From positions 1 to 64,000 of the forward strand of contig NZ_FZOD01000016.1 of assembly GCF_900188345.1 (NCBI RefSeq): a stretch of DNA of 64,000 bases, in the 5' to 3' direction. The translations under genes were made by a program, and so were the position numbers. This stretch comes from Streptosporangium subroseum. GTDB taxonomy: Bacteria > Actinomycetota > Actinomycetes > Streptosporangiales > Streptosporangiaceae. Positions 22,889 to 30,821 of the stretch are shown one piece after another (positions within the stretch are counted from its first letter, which is position 1; every line of letters begins with the position of its first letter). The notes under the pieces are model-generated. The model made no database searches, was not told where the DNA came from, and saw only the letters and a program-made list of their open reading frames with translations.

Positions 22889-23974
22889 ATGCACCGAGGA
22901 TGGCTGGCCGTTCCTCTCCTGGCGATACTCGCCACGACCGCCTGCGGCAGCACGAACACCGCCGGAACACAGGACAGCCAGGACGGTAAGGAGGCACCCA
23001 CCATCGCCCTCTTCCTTCCCGAGTCCAAGACCACCCGCTACGAAGCCTTCGACCGGCCGCTGTTCGAGGCCAAGGTCAAGCAACTCTGTGCCGAATGCAA
23101 TGTTCTATACAACAACGCCGACCAGGACGCCGCCAAGCAGCAGCAACAGGTGGAGGCCGCGCTGACCCAGGGCGCGGACATCCTGGTGCTCGACGCGGTG
23201 GACGCCGGAGCCGTCGCCCCGCTGGTCAACCAGGCCAAGCAGAAGAAGATCCCGGTGATCGCCTACGACCGGCTGATCTCCGGCATCGGCTACGACTACT
23301 TCGTCTCGTTCAACAACGTCCGGGTCGGGGAGATGCAGGGACAGGCCCTGCTCGACGCGCTCACCGCCAGGGGCACCCTGGACAAGGGCAAGATCGTGAT
23401 GATTCACGGCGCCACGACCGACCCGAGCTCCGCCGACTACAAGAAGGGCGCGCACAACGTCCTGGACGGCAAGGTCGATGTGGGCAGGGAGTTCGACACC
23501 CCCGACTGGAGCCCGGACAAGGCCCAGCAGGAGATGGAGCAGGCGATCACCGCGCTCGGCCGCGACAACGTCGTCGGCGTGCTCTCGGCCAACGACGGCA
23601 TGGCGGGCGGCGCGATCGCCGCGATGAAGCGGGCCGGATACAAGGACCTTCCCCCGATCACCGGCCAGGACGCCGAACTCGCCGCCGTCCAGCGGATCCT
23701 CACCGGCGAGCAGAACATGACCATCTACCTGAACATCAGGACGGAAGCGGAGAAGTCGGCCGAGCTGGCCGTCGCACTGGCCAAGGGTCAGAAGCCCGCC
23801 GCCCCCACCACGGTGAACAACGGCACCGCCGACGTTCCCGCCTTCCTCCTCGACCCGGTCGCCGTCACGGCGGACAAGATCAAGGACACGATCGTGAAGG
23901 ACGGCTTCTACAAGGCCGCCGACATCTGCACCGCGGAGGTCAAGGACGCGTGTGCGAAGGCGGGCATCGAGTAG
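22889..23974 (+). CDS. sugar ABC transporter substrate-binding lipoprotein (XylF-like)
   Basis: 361 residues. A lipoprotein signal peptide ends ATTAC-GS, so Cys is the expected lipidated residue. The periplasmic-binding-protein type 1 domain follows: TIALFLPESKTTRYEAFD, QQQQVEAALTQGADILVLD, VIAYDRLISG, GRDNVVGVLSANDGMAGGAI and ITGQDAELAAVQRIL. The pattern YDRLI and GQDAE is that of xylose-binding XylF proteins. ATG at 22889 is used because AAGGGA is upstream. First gene of the operon with ATPase, permease and ROK kinase. Confidence 0.92.
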   Translation: MHRGWLAVPLLAILATTACGSTNTAGTQDSQDGKEAPTIALFLPESKTTRYEAFDRPLFEAKVKQLCAECNVLYNNADQDAAKQQQQVEAALTQGADILVLDAVDAGAVAPLVNQAKQKKIPVIAYDRLISGIGYDYFVSFNNVRVGEMQGQALLDALTARGTLDKGKIVMIHGATTDPSSADYKKGAHNVLDGKVDVGREFDTPDWSPDKAQQEMEQAITALGRDNVVGVLSANDGMAGGAIAAMKRAGYKDLPPITGQDAELAAVQRILTGEQNMTIYLNIRTEAEKSAELAVALAKGQKPAAPTTVNNGTADVPAFLLDPVAVTADKIKDTIVKDGFYKAADICTAEVKDACAKAGIE

Positions 23975-24694
23975 ATGATCTCGGCTACCGGCATCACCAA
24001 GCGGTACGGCGCCGTCCAGGCGCTTGACGGCGCGAACCTGGACCTGCGCGAGGGAGAGGTCGTCGCCCTGATGGGCGACAACGGGGCGGGCAAGTCCACC
24101 CTGGTCAAAACGGTCTCCGGGGTCGTCATCCCGGACGAGGGGACCATCACTCTGGACGGCCGTCCAGCCAAAATCACCACCCCTCACGACGCCCAGTCCC
24201 TGGGCATCTCGACCGTCTACCAGGATCTGGCCCTCTGCGAGAACCTCGACGTGGTCGCCAACCTCTTCCTCGGTTCCGAACGCCGCCGCTGGTCGATCCT
24301 CAACCACATCAAGATGGAACGCGCCACCCGCGACCTCCTGGACCAGCTCGACGTGCGGATCCGCGACATCCGGGTGCCGGTCGCCTCCCTGTCGGGCGGC
24401 CAGCGCCAGTCCGTGGCCATCGCGCGGGCGCTCGTCGGCGATCCCCGGGTGGTCATCCTCGACGAGCCCACCGCCGCCCTCGGCGTGGAACAGACCGCCC
24501 AGGTCCTGGACCTGATCAGGCGCCTGCGCGACCGGAACCTGGCGGTGCTCGTCATCTCCCACAACCTCGCCGACGTGCGAGCCGTCAGCGACCGCGTGGT
24601 GGTTCTGCGCCTCGGGCGCAACGCGGGCGAGTTCGTCACGGCCGACACCTCCCAGGAGGCCATCGTGGCCGCCATCACCGGAGCGGCGGCATGA
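23975..24694 (+). CDS. sugar ABC transporter ATP-binding protein, single NBD
   Basis: 239 residues with one complete nucleotide-binding domain: Walker A GDNGAGKST (about residues 35-43), Q-loop VYQDLALCENL, signature LSGGQRQ, Walker B VVILDEPTAALG, H-loop ISHNL. Xylose/ribose systems usually use a fused double ATPase of about 500 residues; this one is a single-domain form of the kind seen with fructose-type FrcA proteins, so it should work as a homodimer. It begins directly after the stop of the binding-protein gene (TAG-ATG). Confidence 0.93.
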   Translation: MISATGITKRYGAVQALDGANLDLREGEVVALMGDNGAGKSTLVKTVSGVVIPDEGTITLDGRPAKITTPHDAQSLGISTVYQDLALCENLDVVANLFLGSERRRWSILNHIKMERATRDLLDQLDVRIRDIRVPVASLSGGQRQSVAIARALVGDPRVVILDEPTAALGVEQTAQVLDLIRRLRDRNLAVLVISHNLADVRAVSDRVVVLRLGRNAGEFVTADTSQEAIVAAITGAAA

Positions 24695-24755
24695 GCCGGC
24701 GCAGCGCACGAGTTGGCGCGGACAACCTTTCCGCCCCGGGTCCTGAGGAGGACGC

Positions 24756-25922
24756 ATGACCGTTCTCGGCATGCCGTACAAGCTGGACCGGTTGCGGCAG
24801 GGAGACCTGGGCGCGTGGCCGGTGGTCGGCGGGCTGATCGCCATCGCGGTCGTGTTCGGGTCGCTGAACGAGCACTTCCTGTCGCCGGAGAACCTGACCA
24901 ACCTGGTCCTGCAGATGGCCGCCACCGGAACGATCGCGCTCGGCATCATCATGGTGCTGCTGCTCGGCGAGATCGACCTGTCGGCGGGTTCCGTCAGCGG
25001 GCTGTGCGCGGTGGTGATGACGATCCTGTCGGTACGGCACGGCTGGAACCCGGTGCTCGCGATCGTGGTCGCGGTGCTGGTCGGATCGGCGGTCGGGCTG
25101 CTCCACGGCGTGATGCACACGCGGCTGTACATGCCCTCGTTCGTGGTGACCCTCGCCGGGCTCATCGGCTGGCAGGGACTGCTGATCTACCTGCTCGGCC
25201 AGGGCGGAACGATCAACCTGCCCTTCGACGGGTTCATCGCCGGGCTCAGCGACACCTGGCTGCCGCCCTGGCTGGCGTGGCTGCTGGTCGCCGTCCTCGT
25301 GGGCGCCTACGCGGCGGCCGGGGTGATCACCAGGCGGCTCCGGGTGGCCGCCGGGCTGCCCGTCAAGCCCTCGCACTGGATCGCGCTGCGGATCGGCGGA
25401 TTGGCCGTGCTCCTGGCCGGAGCCGTCGTGGTCCTCTCGGCCGACCGGGGCGTGCCCCTGCTGCTCGTCATCTTCGGGGCGCTGGTGATCGGCCTGGACC
25501 TGGTGCTGCGGCACACCGCGTTCGGACGCTGGATGTACGCCGTGGGCGGCAACGCCGAGGCGGCCCGCAGGGCGGGCATCAACGTGACGAGGATCCGGGT
25601 GCTCGCCTTCGTGCTGTCCTCCACGCTGGCGGCCTTCGGCGGAATCCTCGCGGCCAGCCGGCTGGCCGCGGTGAACCAGAGCTCCGGCGGCAGCGACATC
25701 CTGCTGATGGCCATCGCGGCGGCCGTGATCGGCGGCACCTCGCTGTTCGGCGGCCGTGGCCGCACCTACGCCGCGCTGCTCGGCATCCTGGTCATCCAGT
25801 CGATCACCAACGGGATGCTGCTGCTCAACGTGGACTCCTCGGTCCGTTTCATGGTCACCGCCGCCGTCCTCGCGCTGGCCGTGGCCATCGACTCCCTCGC
25901 CCGCCGGGGCAGCGCCCGGTGA
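24756..25922 (+). CDS. sugar ABC transporter permease (XylH-like)
   Basis: 388-residue permease with 8-10 membrane segments. Family landmarks include GIIMVLLLGEIDLSAGSVSGL, LHGVMHTRLYMPSFVVTLAGL, GRWMYAVGGNAEAARRAGI and GGSDILLMAIAAAVIGGTSLFGGRG. The length, with an extra periplasmic section around residues 145-215, is like XylH. ATG with GAGGACG upstream, 61 bases after the ATPase gene. Confidence 0.93.
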   Translation: MTVLGMPYKLDRLRQGDLGAWPVVGGLIAIAVVFGSLNEHFLSPENLTNLVLQMAATGTIALGIIMVLLLGEIDLSAGSVSGLCAVVMTILSVRHGWNPVLAIVVAVLVGSAVGLLHGVMHTRLYMPSFVVTLAGLIGWQGLLIYLLGQGGTINLPFDGFIAGLSDTWLPPWLAWLLVAVLVGAYAAAGVITRRLRVAAGLPVKPSHWIALRIGGLAVLLAGAVVVLSADRGVPLLLVIFGALVIGLDLVLRHTAFGRWMYAVGGNAEAARRAGINVTRIRVLAFVLSSTLAAFGGILAASRLAAVNQSSGGSDILLMAIAAAVIGGTSLFGGRGRTYAALLGILVIQSITNGMLLLNVDSSVRFMVTAAVLALAVAIDSLARRGSAR

Positions 25923-26785
25923 GCCACGTCCTCGGCATCGACTTCGGCGGGACCAAGGTCGCCGTCGGCGTCTCCGGCTCCGACGGGCCGTCCTTCCTGG
26001 ACCGGGTCCGGCTCGACACGGGCGAGCGGACCCTGCCTCGGACCCTCGCCGCGGCCAGGGAGCTCCTGGGCTCCCCCGCCGCCGTGGGCGTCTCGAACTG
26101 CGGGGTGATCTCAGGCGGCCGGGTGCGCCTGGCACCGAACGTGCCCGGCTGGGAGGGGCTGGAGCTGCCCCGGCTGCTCAGGGAGGAGTTCGGGTCCGTC
26201 CCCGTCGTGATCGACAACGACGTCAACGCCGCCGCCGCGGCGGAGCTCCGCTGGGGTGCGCTGCGCGGCGTCTCCACCGGGCTCTACGTGAACCTGGGCA
26301 CGGGACTGGCGGCGGCCCTGGTGGTCGGCGGGCAGGTGGTGCCGGGTGCGCACGGAGCCGCGGGCGAGATCGGCTACCTGCTGGTCGAGCCCGCGGAGCC
26401 GGGCTTCGCCGACGGTCACGCGCCGCTGGAGGAACGCGTCTCCGGAGTCGCGCTGGCCGCGAGGGGCTCGGCGGCGCTGGGCCGTTCCGTGACGACCGCG
26501 GAGCTGTTCGAGCGGCCCGGAGCGGCGGAGGGGCTCCTGGACGAGGCGCTGGGCACGCTGGCGATGACCGTGGCGAACCTGTGCGTCGTTCTCGACCCCG
26601 AGCGCGTGGTGGTCGGCGGCGGCATGATGGGCGCCGCCGGCCGGATCCTGCCCGGCCTGTCGGCGGCGATCGCGCGGACGGTCCCGTTCCCGCCCGAGAT
26701 CAGGGCCGCCCGGTTCGTGGACGACGCGCCCCTGCTGGGCGCGCTCGCCCTCGCCCACTCGGCCTCGGCGAAGGCGAACCCGTAG
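25919..26785 (+). CDS. ROK family sugar kinase
   Basis: 288 residues. VLGIDFGGTKVAVGV is the ATP phosphate-binding start, PVVIDNDVNAAAAAE carries the catalytic Asp, and YVNLGTGLAAALVVGGQVVPG...GAAGEIGYL is the ROK signature. The zinc-binding Cys/His cluster of classical glucokinases is missing. GTG at 25919 overlaps the permease stop (GTGA). It probably phosphorylates the imported sugar; glucokinase activity is an alternative. Confidence 0.9.
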   Translation: MSHVLGIDFGGTKVAVGVSGSDGPSFLDRVRLDTGERTLPRTLAAARELLGSPAAVGVSNCGVISGGRVRLAPNVPGWEGLELPRLLREEFGSVPVVIDNDVNAAAAAELRWGALRGVSTGLYVNLGTGLAAALVVGGQVVPGAHGAAGEIGYLLVEPAEPGFADGHAPLEERVSGVALAARGSAALGRSVTTAELFERPGAAEGLLDEALGTLAMTVANLCVVLDPERVVVGGGMMGAAGRILPGLSAAIARTVPFPPEIRAARFVDDAPLLGALALAHSASAKANP

Positions 26786-26828
26786 GGCGTTCTTCGGTCT
26801 CGGCGAAGGCGAACCGGTAGAGCGCCTT

Positions 26829-26894
26829 CGAGCCTTGACCGGGTCGTCTCAGGCACGGCCGTCGCCTCCGGTCGCGGGGAACCCGACCATCGTC
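26829..26894. repeat. dispersed intergenic repeat, copy 2
   Basis: Begins with CGAGCCTTGACCGGGTC, identical to 17756-17772, and shares CCGGTCGCGGG at the same spacing. It lies just after the ROK kinase stop and runs into the tandem repeats that follow. Confidence 0.65.
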
Positions 26895-26984
26895 GTGTAC
26901 GGGATCACCGGCCGCCCGGCCACCATCGTGTACGGGATCACCGGCCGCCCGGCCACCATCGTGCGCGGGGTCATCGGCCGCCCG
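26883..26984. repeat. three tandem 33-base repeats
   Basis: Copies at 26883-26918 (with 3 extra bases), 26919-26951 and 26952-26984. Each contains ACCATCGTG...GGGATCACCGGCCGCCCG; the third has diverged. The unit is a multiple of three and would read TIVYGITGRPA on the plus strand, but no convincing gene surrounds it. There are no spacers, so it is not a CRISPR array. Confidence 0.8.
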
Positions 26985-26996
26985 GCCCGAACCCGG

Positions 26997-27107
26997 CTAA
27001 CGGGCGGGAACGCCGCCGTTGTCGCGACGGTCCAGGGCGGTCTGGAGGGCCTGGGCGGCCTCGTCCTCGTTCTCTTCGGGACGGTTCCAGGGATACATGT
27101 CATACAT
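26997..27107 (-). CDS. small conserved-looking acidic protein, 36 residues
   Basis: An ATG-to-TAG frame of 37 codons, starting MYDMYPWNRPEENEDE and ending in RRDNGGVPAR. The third-codon positions are strongly GC-biased (GCC, CTC, CAG, ACC, CTG) as in true genes here. The middle (EDEAAQALQTALDRR) should form an amphipathic helix. A GAGACGAGA stretch 3 bases upstream may serve as Shine-Dalgarno. Function unknown. It lies downstream of serA on the same strand, beyond the serA terminator. Confidence 0.5.
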   Translation of the reverse strand: MYDMYPWNRPEENEDEAAQALQTALDRRDNGGVPAR

Positions 27108-27387
27108 GGCGATTCTCGTCTCGGTCGCATGCGAGCAGGAGAGGTGATCGGGACTCCGGTCACGAATCCGAAATCGAGCCCGATGCCGCGAATCCGGGTC
27201 ACGGATCGGCGGCGGGGACTTGGGGCCGGCGGGCGCCATCACACCGCGGCGAGCTGCCGGTCTGCCCCTGTCAGGCCCCGCCGCGGCAGGTAATGGAGTA
27301 CAAGAACCTGACGCATTTGACACCAGGTTACCTGGCCATCGAATCGCCGTCTCGCCCGCCGTACACACTTCTCACATGCTGAGACGC

Positions 27388-27430
27388 GGCTGCGGCCGCC
27401 GCCCGGGTCGTCGGGGCGGCGGCCGCAGCC
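27388..27430 (-). terminator. terminator downstream of serA
   Basis: GGCTGCGGCCGCCGCCC pairs perfectly (17 bp) with GGGCGGCGGCCGCAGCC around a 9-base loop, 34 bases beyond the serA stop. The region 27108-27387 shows nothing else I can support. Confidence 0.85.
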
Positions 27431-27464
27431 GGAGAAACCGAGGAAACGAGGAAACGCTGCCCGG

Positions 27465-29054
27465 TTACTCGGCCAGGTCGACCGAGCGACCGCTGTCGGC
27501 GCCGATCTCGGCGCCGATCTGGTCGACGACGTCCTGCGGGATGCCCGTGTCGACGGTGAGCGCGATGAGGGCCTTGCCGCCCTTCGCGTCCCGGGCCACC
27601 TGCATCGAGGCGATGTTGATGCTGTGGTCTCCGAGGATCCGGCCGACGACGCCGACGATTCCGGGGCGGTCGGTGTAGGTGAAGAACGACAGGTGGTCGG
27701 TCGGCTCGATCTCCATCTGGTAGCCGTTGACCTCGACGATCTTCGTGATCTGGCGCGGCCCCGACAGCGTGCCCGAGACCGAGACCGTGCGGCCGTCGGC
27801 GAGGACGCCGCGGACGGTCACGACGTTGCGCCAGTCAGGGCTGTCGGCGCTGGTGATCAGCTCGACCGTCACACCGCGGTCCTTGGCCAGGAGCGGGGCG
27901 TTGACATAGGTCACCGAGTCCTCGACCACGTCGGTGAAGACGCCCTTGAGGGCGGCCAGCTCCAGCACCCGCACGTCGTGGGCGGCGATCTCGCCGCGAA
28001 CCTCGACGTCGAGCTTGGTGGCGACCTCGCCCGCGAGGGCGGTGAACACCCGGCCGAGCTTCTCGGCCAGCGGCAGGCCCGGCTTGACGTCCTCGGCGAC
28101 GACGCCGCCCTGGACGTTGACCGCGTCCGGCACGAACTCGCCGGCGAGGGCGAGCTTCACGCTGCGAGCGACCTGGGTGCCGGCCTTCTCCTGGGCCTCG
28201 TGGGTGGAGGCGCCCAGGTGCGGGGTGACGACGACCTGGTCCAGCTCGAACAGAGGGCTGTCGGTGACGGGCTCCTTGGGGAACACGTCGATGCCGGCGC
28301 CGGCGACGCGGCCCTCCTTGATGGCGGAGTAGAGGGCGTTCTCGTCGATGATGCCGCCGCGGGCGACGTTGATCAGGCGGACCGACGGCTTGACCGTGTG
28401 GAGCTCCCTGTCCCCGATGAGGCCGATGGTCTCCTTGGACTTGGGCAGGTGCACGGTGATGAAGTCGGACTCGCGCAGAACCTCCTCCAGCGAGGCCAGC
28501 CGGACGCCCATCTGAGCGGCGCGGGCCGGCTGCAGGTAGGGGTCGTAGGCGATCAGCTCGACGCCGAACGGCTGCAGGCGCTGCGCGACCAGCTGACCGA
28601 TCTTGCCGAGGCCGAGAATGCCGATGACCTTCTCGTCGAGCTCCACACCGGTGTACTTCGAGCGCTTCCACTCGCCGGCCTTGAGCGCGGAGTGCGCCTG
28701 GGCGACGTTGCGCGCGGAGGCGAGGATGAGGGCCACGGTGTGCTCGGCGGCGCTGGTGATGTTGGAGGTCGGCGCGTTGACGACCATGACACCGGCCTTG
28801 GTCGCGGCCTCCACGTCGACGTTGTCCAGGCCGACGCCGGCACGGGCGACGACGCGGAGCTTGGGAGCGTGGGCGATGGCCTCGGCGTCCACCTGCGTGG
28901 CGCTGCGCACGATGAGCGCGTCCACGTCGGCGAGCGCGGGCAGGAACTGGGCACGGTCGGCACCGTCGGTGTGACGGACTTCGAAGTCGGCGCCCAGAAC
29001 CGCCAGACCGGCCTCGGAGAGTTCTTCTGCGACCAGTACGACGGGCTTGTTCAC
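27465..29054 (-). CDS. serA: D-3-phosphoglycerate dehydrogenase
   Basis: 529 residues, the long type I form. It oxidises 3-phosphoglycerate, the first step of serine synthesis. The substrate domain opens the protein. The NAD-binding domain has ILGLGKIGQLVAQRL, the active-site Arg in INVARGGIIDENAL, and the Glu/His pair in PKEPV and TPHLGAST. An intervening (ASB) domain and a C-terminal ACT domain (RPGIVGVVGRILGDHSINIA) follow. GTG start with AAGGAT upstream. It sits between the ilvBNC and leuB blocks as in Streptomyces. Confidence 0.96.
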   Translation of the reverse strand: MNKPVVLVAEELSEAGLAVLGADFEVRHTDGADRAQFLPALADVDALIVRSATQVDAEAIAHAPKLRVVARAGVGLDNVDVEAATKAGVMVVNAPTSNITSAAEHTVALILASARNVAQAHSALKAGEWKRSKYTGVELDEKVIGILGLGKIGQLVAQRLQPFGVELIAYDPYLQPARAAQMGVRLASLEEVLRESDFITVHLPKSKETIGLIGDRELHTVKPSVRLINVARGGIIDENALYSAIKEGRVAGAGIDVFPKEPVTDSPLFELDQVVVTPHLGASTHEAQEKAGTQVARSVKLALAGEFVPDAVNVQGGVVAEDVKPGLPLAEKLGRVFTALAGEVATKLDVEVRGEIAAHDVRVLELAALKGVFTDVVEDSVTYVNAPLLAKDRGVTVELITSADSPDWRNVVTVRGVLADGRTVSVSGTLSGPRQITKIVEVNGYQMEIEPTDHLSFFTYTDRPGIVGVVGRILGDHSINIASMQVARDAKGGKALIALTVDTGIPQDVVDQIGAEIGADSGRSVDLAE

Positions 29055-29260
29055 AGGCTAGATCCTTCTGAGACGAGGAGGCTGCATGGACCTCACCTAG
29101 TCTATCGGCGCTTGTGAACGGCTTCACGAGTGTCCCGGGATCCGAGACGGGTACCCAATCCCTACGCATCCCATGCGCAGAAAATTCAACTTGGTATTGC
29201 TCCACACAAAACTTCGCTATTACCCTGATAAGCCGTGGTTCACTACCTATCGTTCCTCAT
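29055..29260. promoter_or_regulatory. divergent promoter region, serA / SseB-like gene
   Basis: 206 bases, AT-rich from 29180 to 29260. No Shine-Dalgarno precedes the ATG at 29261, so the SseB-like transcript may be leaderless or start close to the codon. No RNA motif was recognised. Confidence 0.4.
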
Positions 29261-30124
29261 ATGAGCATCGGGAACCCCGCTCTCGGCGAAGTGCTCGCGC
29301 AGCATGGCGGCCCGCACCGGCTGCTGGCAGCGCTTGCCGAATGGGGACTCCTGGTTGCCGTGCGACCGGACCGCTCCGTCGTGCTCGGCACGACCCAGGC
29401 CGGTGATCGTGTGCTGCTCGGGTACACATCGGCGGGCACCTACGCACGGCACCGTGGCAGCCACTCGTTGTCGGCCTGTGACGCCGACACCATCCTCGAC
29501 ATCCAGCGTGTCACCGGTGTGCGGGAAATCGTGATCGACGCGGCTGGACCTGCGGCGGCGGCCGTGCCCATCGAGGATCTCCAGCGATATCTGCTCTCGA
29601 CGCGCAGTGGGCCCACGCCCGCACTGTCGAGCGCGACCCCGACGACGACTCCGACGGCGTACGCGACCGGGGCGATGGCCACCGTCTCGCGCCCCTCGAC
29701 GGCGCGCCCGAAGATCCCGGTGCCCGCGGCGCCGTCGGCGCCGTGGATCCCCGCGCCCCGGCCCCATCTGTCCGGGCCGATGCAGCAGGTGGACCCCGGC
29801 TACCGACGGTGTGACCACCCGATCCTGCCCGCGCTGCGGGCCGCGATCTCGCACCTGCTCTCCGGCTACCCGCTCGTCCACCACGTGTGGATCTCCGAGG
29901 CCCGGACCTCCTCCGGCGCCCCGGGGATCATGTTGCACGTCAAGGTGCACATGTCGGCGGCCGAGGACGTGGTCAGGGACATCCATCGCGGAGTACGCGC
30001 CCGGCTGCCGCAGCTCGCGGCGAGCGAGGCGCCGATCCTCATGGCCAGGGTCGCCGACGCGCGCAGCGAGCAGCGGATGGTCGAGCTGGGCGCCCACGTG
30101 GTCTGCGCCGACGTCACCGACTGA
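29261..30124 (+). CDS. SseB-like protein
   Basis: 287 residues. The N-terminal about 100 residues (LLAALAEWGLLVAVRPDRSVV, LLGYTSAGTYARHRG, LDIQRVTGVREIVIDAAGP) resemble the SseB N-terminal domain, and the last about 95 (PILPALRAAISHLLSGYPLV, IMLHVKVHMSAAEDVVRDI) resemble its C-terminal domain. A Pro/Thr/Ala linker of about 60 residues joins them. ATG at 29261 fits the N-terminal helix; an upstream in-frame ATG (29114) would overlap the serA promoter. SseB in E. coli was named for enhanced serine sensitivity on overproduction; here the gene is divergent from serA. Confidence 0.65.
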   Translation: MSIGNPALGEVLAQHGGPHRLLAALAEWGLLVAVRPDRSVVLGTTQAGDRVLLGYTSAGTYARHRGSHSLSACDADTILDIQRVTGVREIVIDAAGPAAAAVPIEDLQRYLLSTRSGPTPALSSATPTTTPTAYATGAMATVSRPSTARPKIPVPAAPSAPWIPAPRPHLSGPMQQVDPGYRRCDHPILPALRAAISHLLSGYPLVHHVWISEARTSSGAPGIMLHVKVHMSAAEDVVRDIHRGVRARLPQLAASEAPILMARVADARSEQRMVELGAHVVCADVTD

Positions 30125-30137
30125 GGACGTCACAGGT

Positions 30138-30185
30138 CCGGGGTCGTCGCCCGGCGGGAAGAAACCCGCCGGGCGACGACCCCGG
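30138..30185. terminator. strong hairpin between convergent genes
   Basis: A perfect 21-bp stem (30138-30158 with 30165-30185; arms begin CCGGGGTCGTCGCCC) around the loop AAGAAA, between the SseB-like gene and the convergent membrane protein gene. Confidence 0.88.
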
Positions 30186-30187
30186 GC

Positions 30188-30724
30188 TTATTTGATCAAG
30201 GTGTTCGCGACGACGATGGCCAGGCCCAGCAGCATGTCGACGCACCCCACCTTCCAGGCGGCCGGCCAGGAGCCGCCGGAGGCCCTGGTGGCCCACACTC
30301 CCCAGCCGAACAGCGTGACCGCGTTGAACACCAGGACGACGTTGACGGCGGTGGACGAGTTCCACCACCCCAGGTGGGCCGCGAGAAGCGCGCCCGCGGT
30401 CGGCAGGGTGGCCGCCACCAGCGGCCACTCGGTCAGCACCGAGCGCGCCGCGTGGACGAGGGGCTTGTCGCCGGTCACGGTGTGGTGGGCGAGCGCGTGC
30501 GCGTACCCGTGGGCGAAGGCCGCCACCAGCCCGGAGATCAGCACCCACAACGCGTCGTATCCGGGATTGGCCGGGGCCTGGTCCAGGGCGGCTGCCAGGC
30601 TGCTGGCCAGCACGGTGCCGTAGACGGCGCCGAACAGCAGCCGCTCGGACGGCTCGCGCCGCCGGATCCGGCCCAGCATGCCCGAGCGCCTGGGGGATCT
30701 GAGAGGTTCGGTGCTGTCGGCCAT
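30188..30724 (-). CDS. membrane protein of unknown function, five predicted helices
   Basis: 178 residues with five hydrophobic segments (LLFGAVYGTVLASSLAAAL, ALWVLISGLVAAFAHGYAHA, WPLVAATLPTAGALLAAHLG, TAVNVVLVFNAVTLFGWGVW, VDMLLGLAIVVANTLIK). The second helix contains the His-rich run HGYAHALAHH, which could bind metal. The first 30 residues are basic and cytosolic. ATG at 30724 is chosen; in-frame GTG codons at 30757 and 30760 are alternatives, preceded by GGTAGG. Family not recognised. Confidence 0.7.
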   Translation of the reverse strand: MADSTEPLRSPRRSGMLGRIRRREPSERLLFGAVYGTVLASSLAAALDQAPANPGYDALWVLISGLVAAFAHGYAHALAHHTVTGDKPLVHAARSVLTEWPLVAATLPTAGALLAAHLGWWNSSTAVNVVLVFNAVTLFGWGVWATRASGGSWPAAWKVGCVDMLLGLAIVVANTLIK

Positions 30725-30821
30725 CGTCTCGCTCGCTGCCGTGAACTGGGACACCACCACACCTACCAGCTCTTTCGTCCGGCCCGGCGTACCCTCGCCG
30801 TCGCCCGGCCGGAAACCCCGC

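Noticed and set aside
23975..24694. Frameshifted or truncated XylG
   Set aside because: The single NBD has all motifs, ends naturally and is followed by a permease with its own Shine-Dalgarno; no second NBD remnant is visible in the 61-base gap.
23105..25165. A 686-residue minus-strand open frame opposite the sugar ABC genes
   Set aside because: The plus strand carries XylF, ATPase and permease with clear motifs. The antisense frame is Arg/Gly/Val/Asp-rich shadow sequence caused by GC-rich third positions and has no family motif.
24675..26135. A 486-residue minus-strand frame opposite XylH and the ROK kinase
   Set aside because: Composition (Arg, Pro, Gly, His runs) is that of an antisense shadow; the opposite strand is a convincing permease and kinase.
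26883..26984. CRISPR array
   Set aside because: The repeats are directly adjacent without unique spacers, and there are no cas genes.
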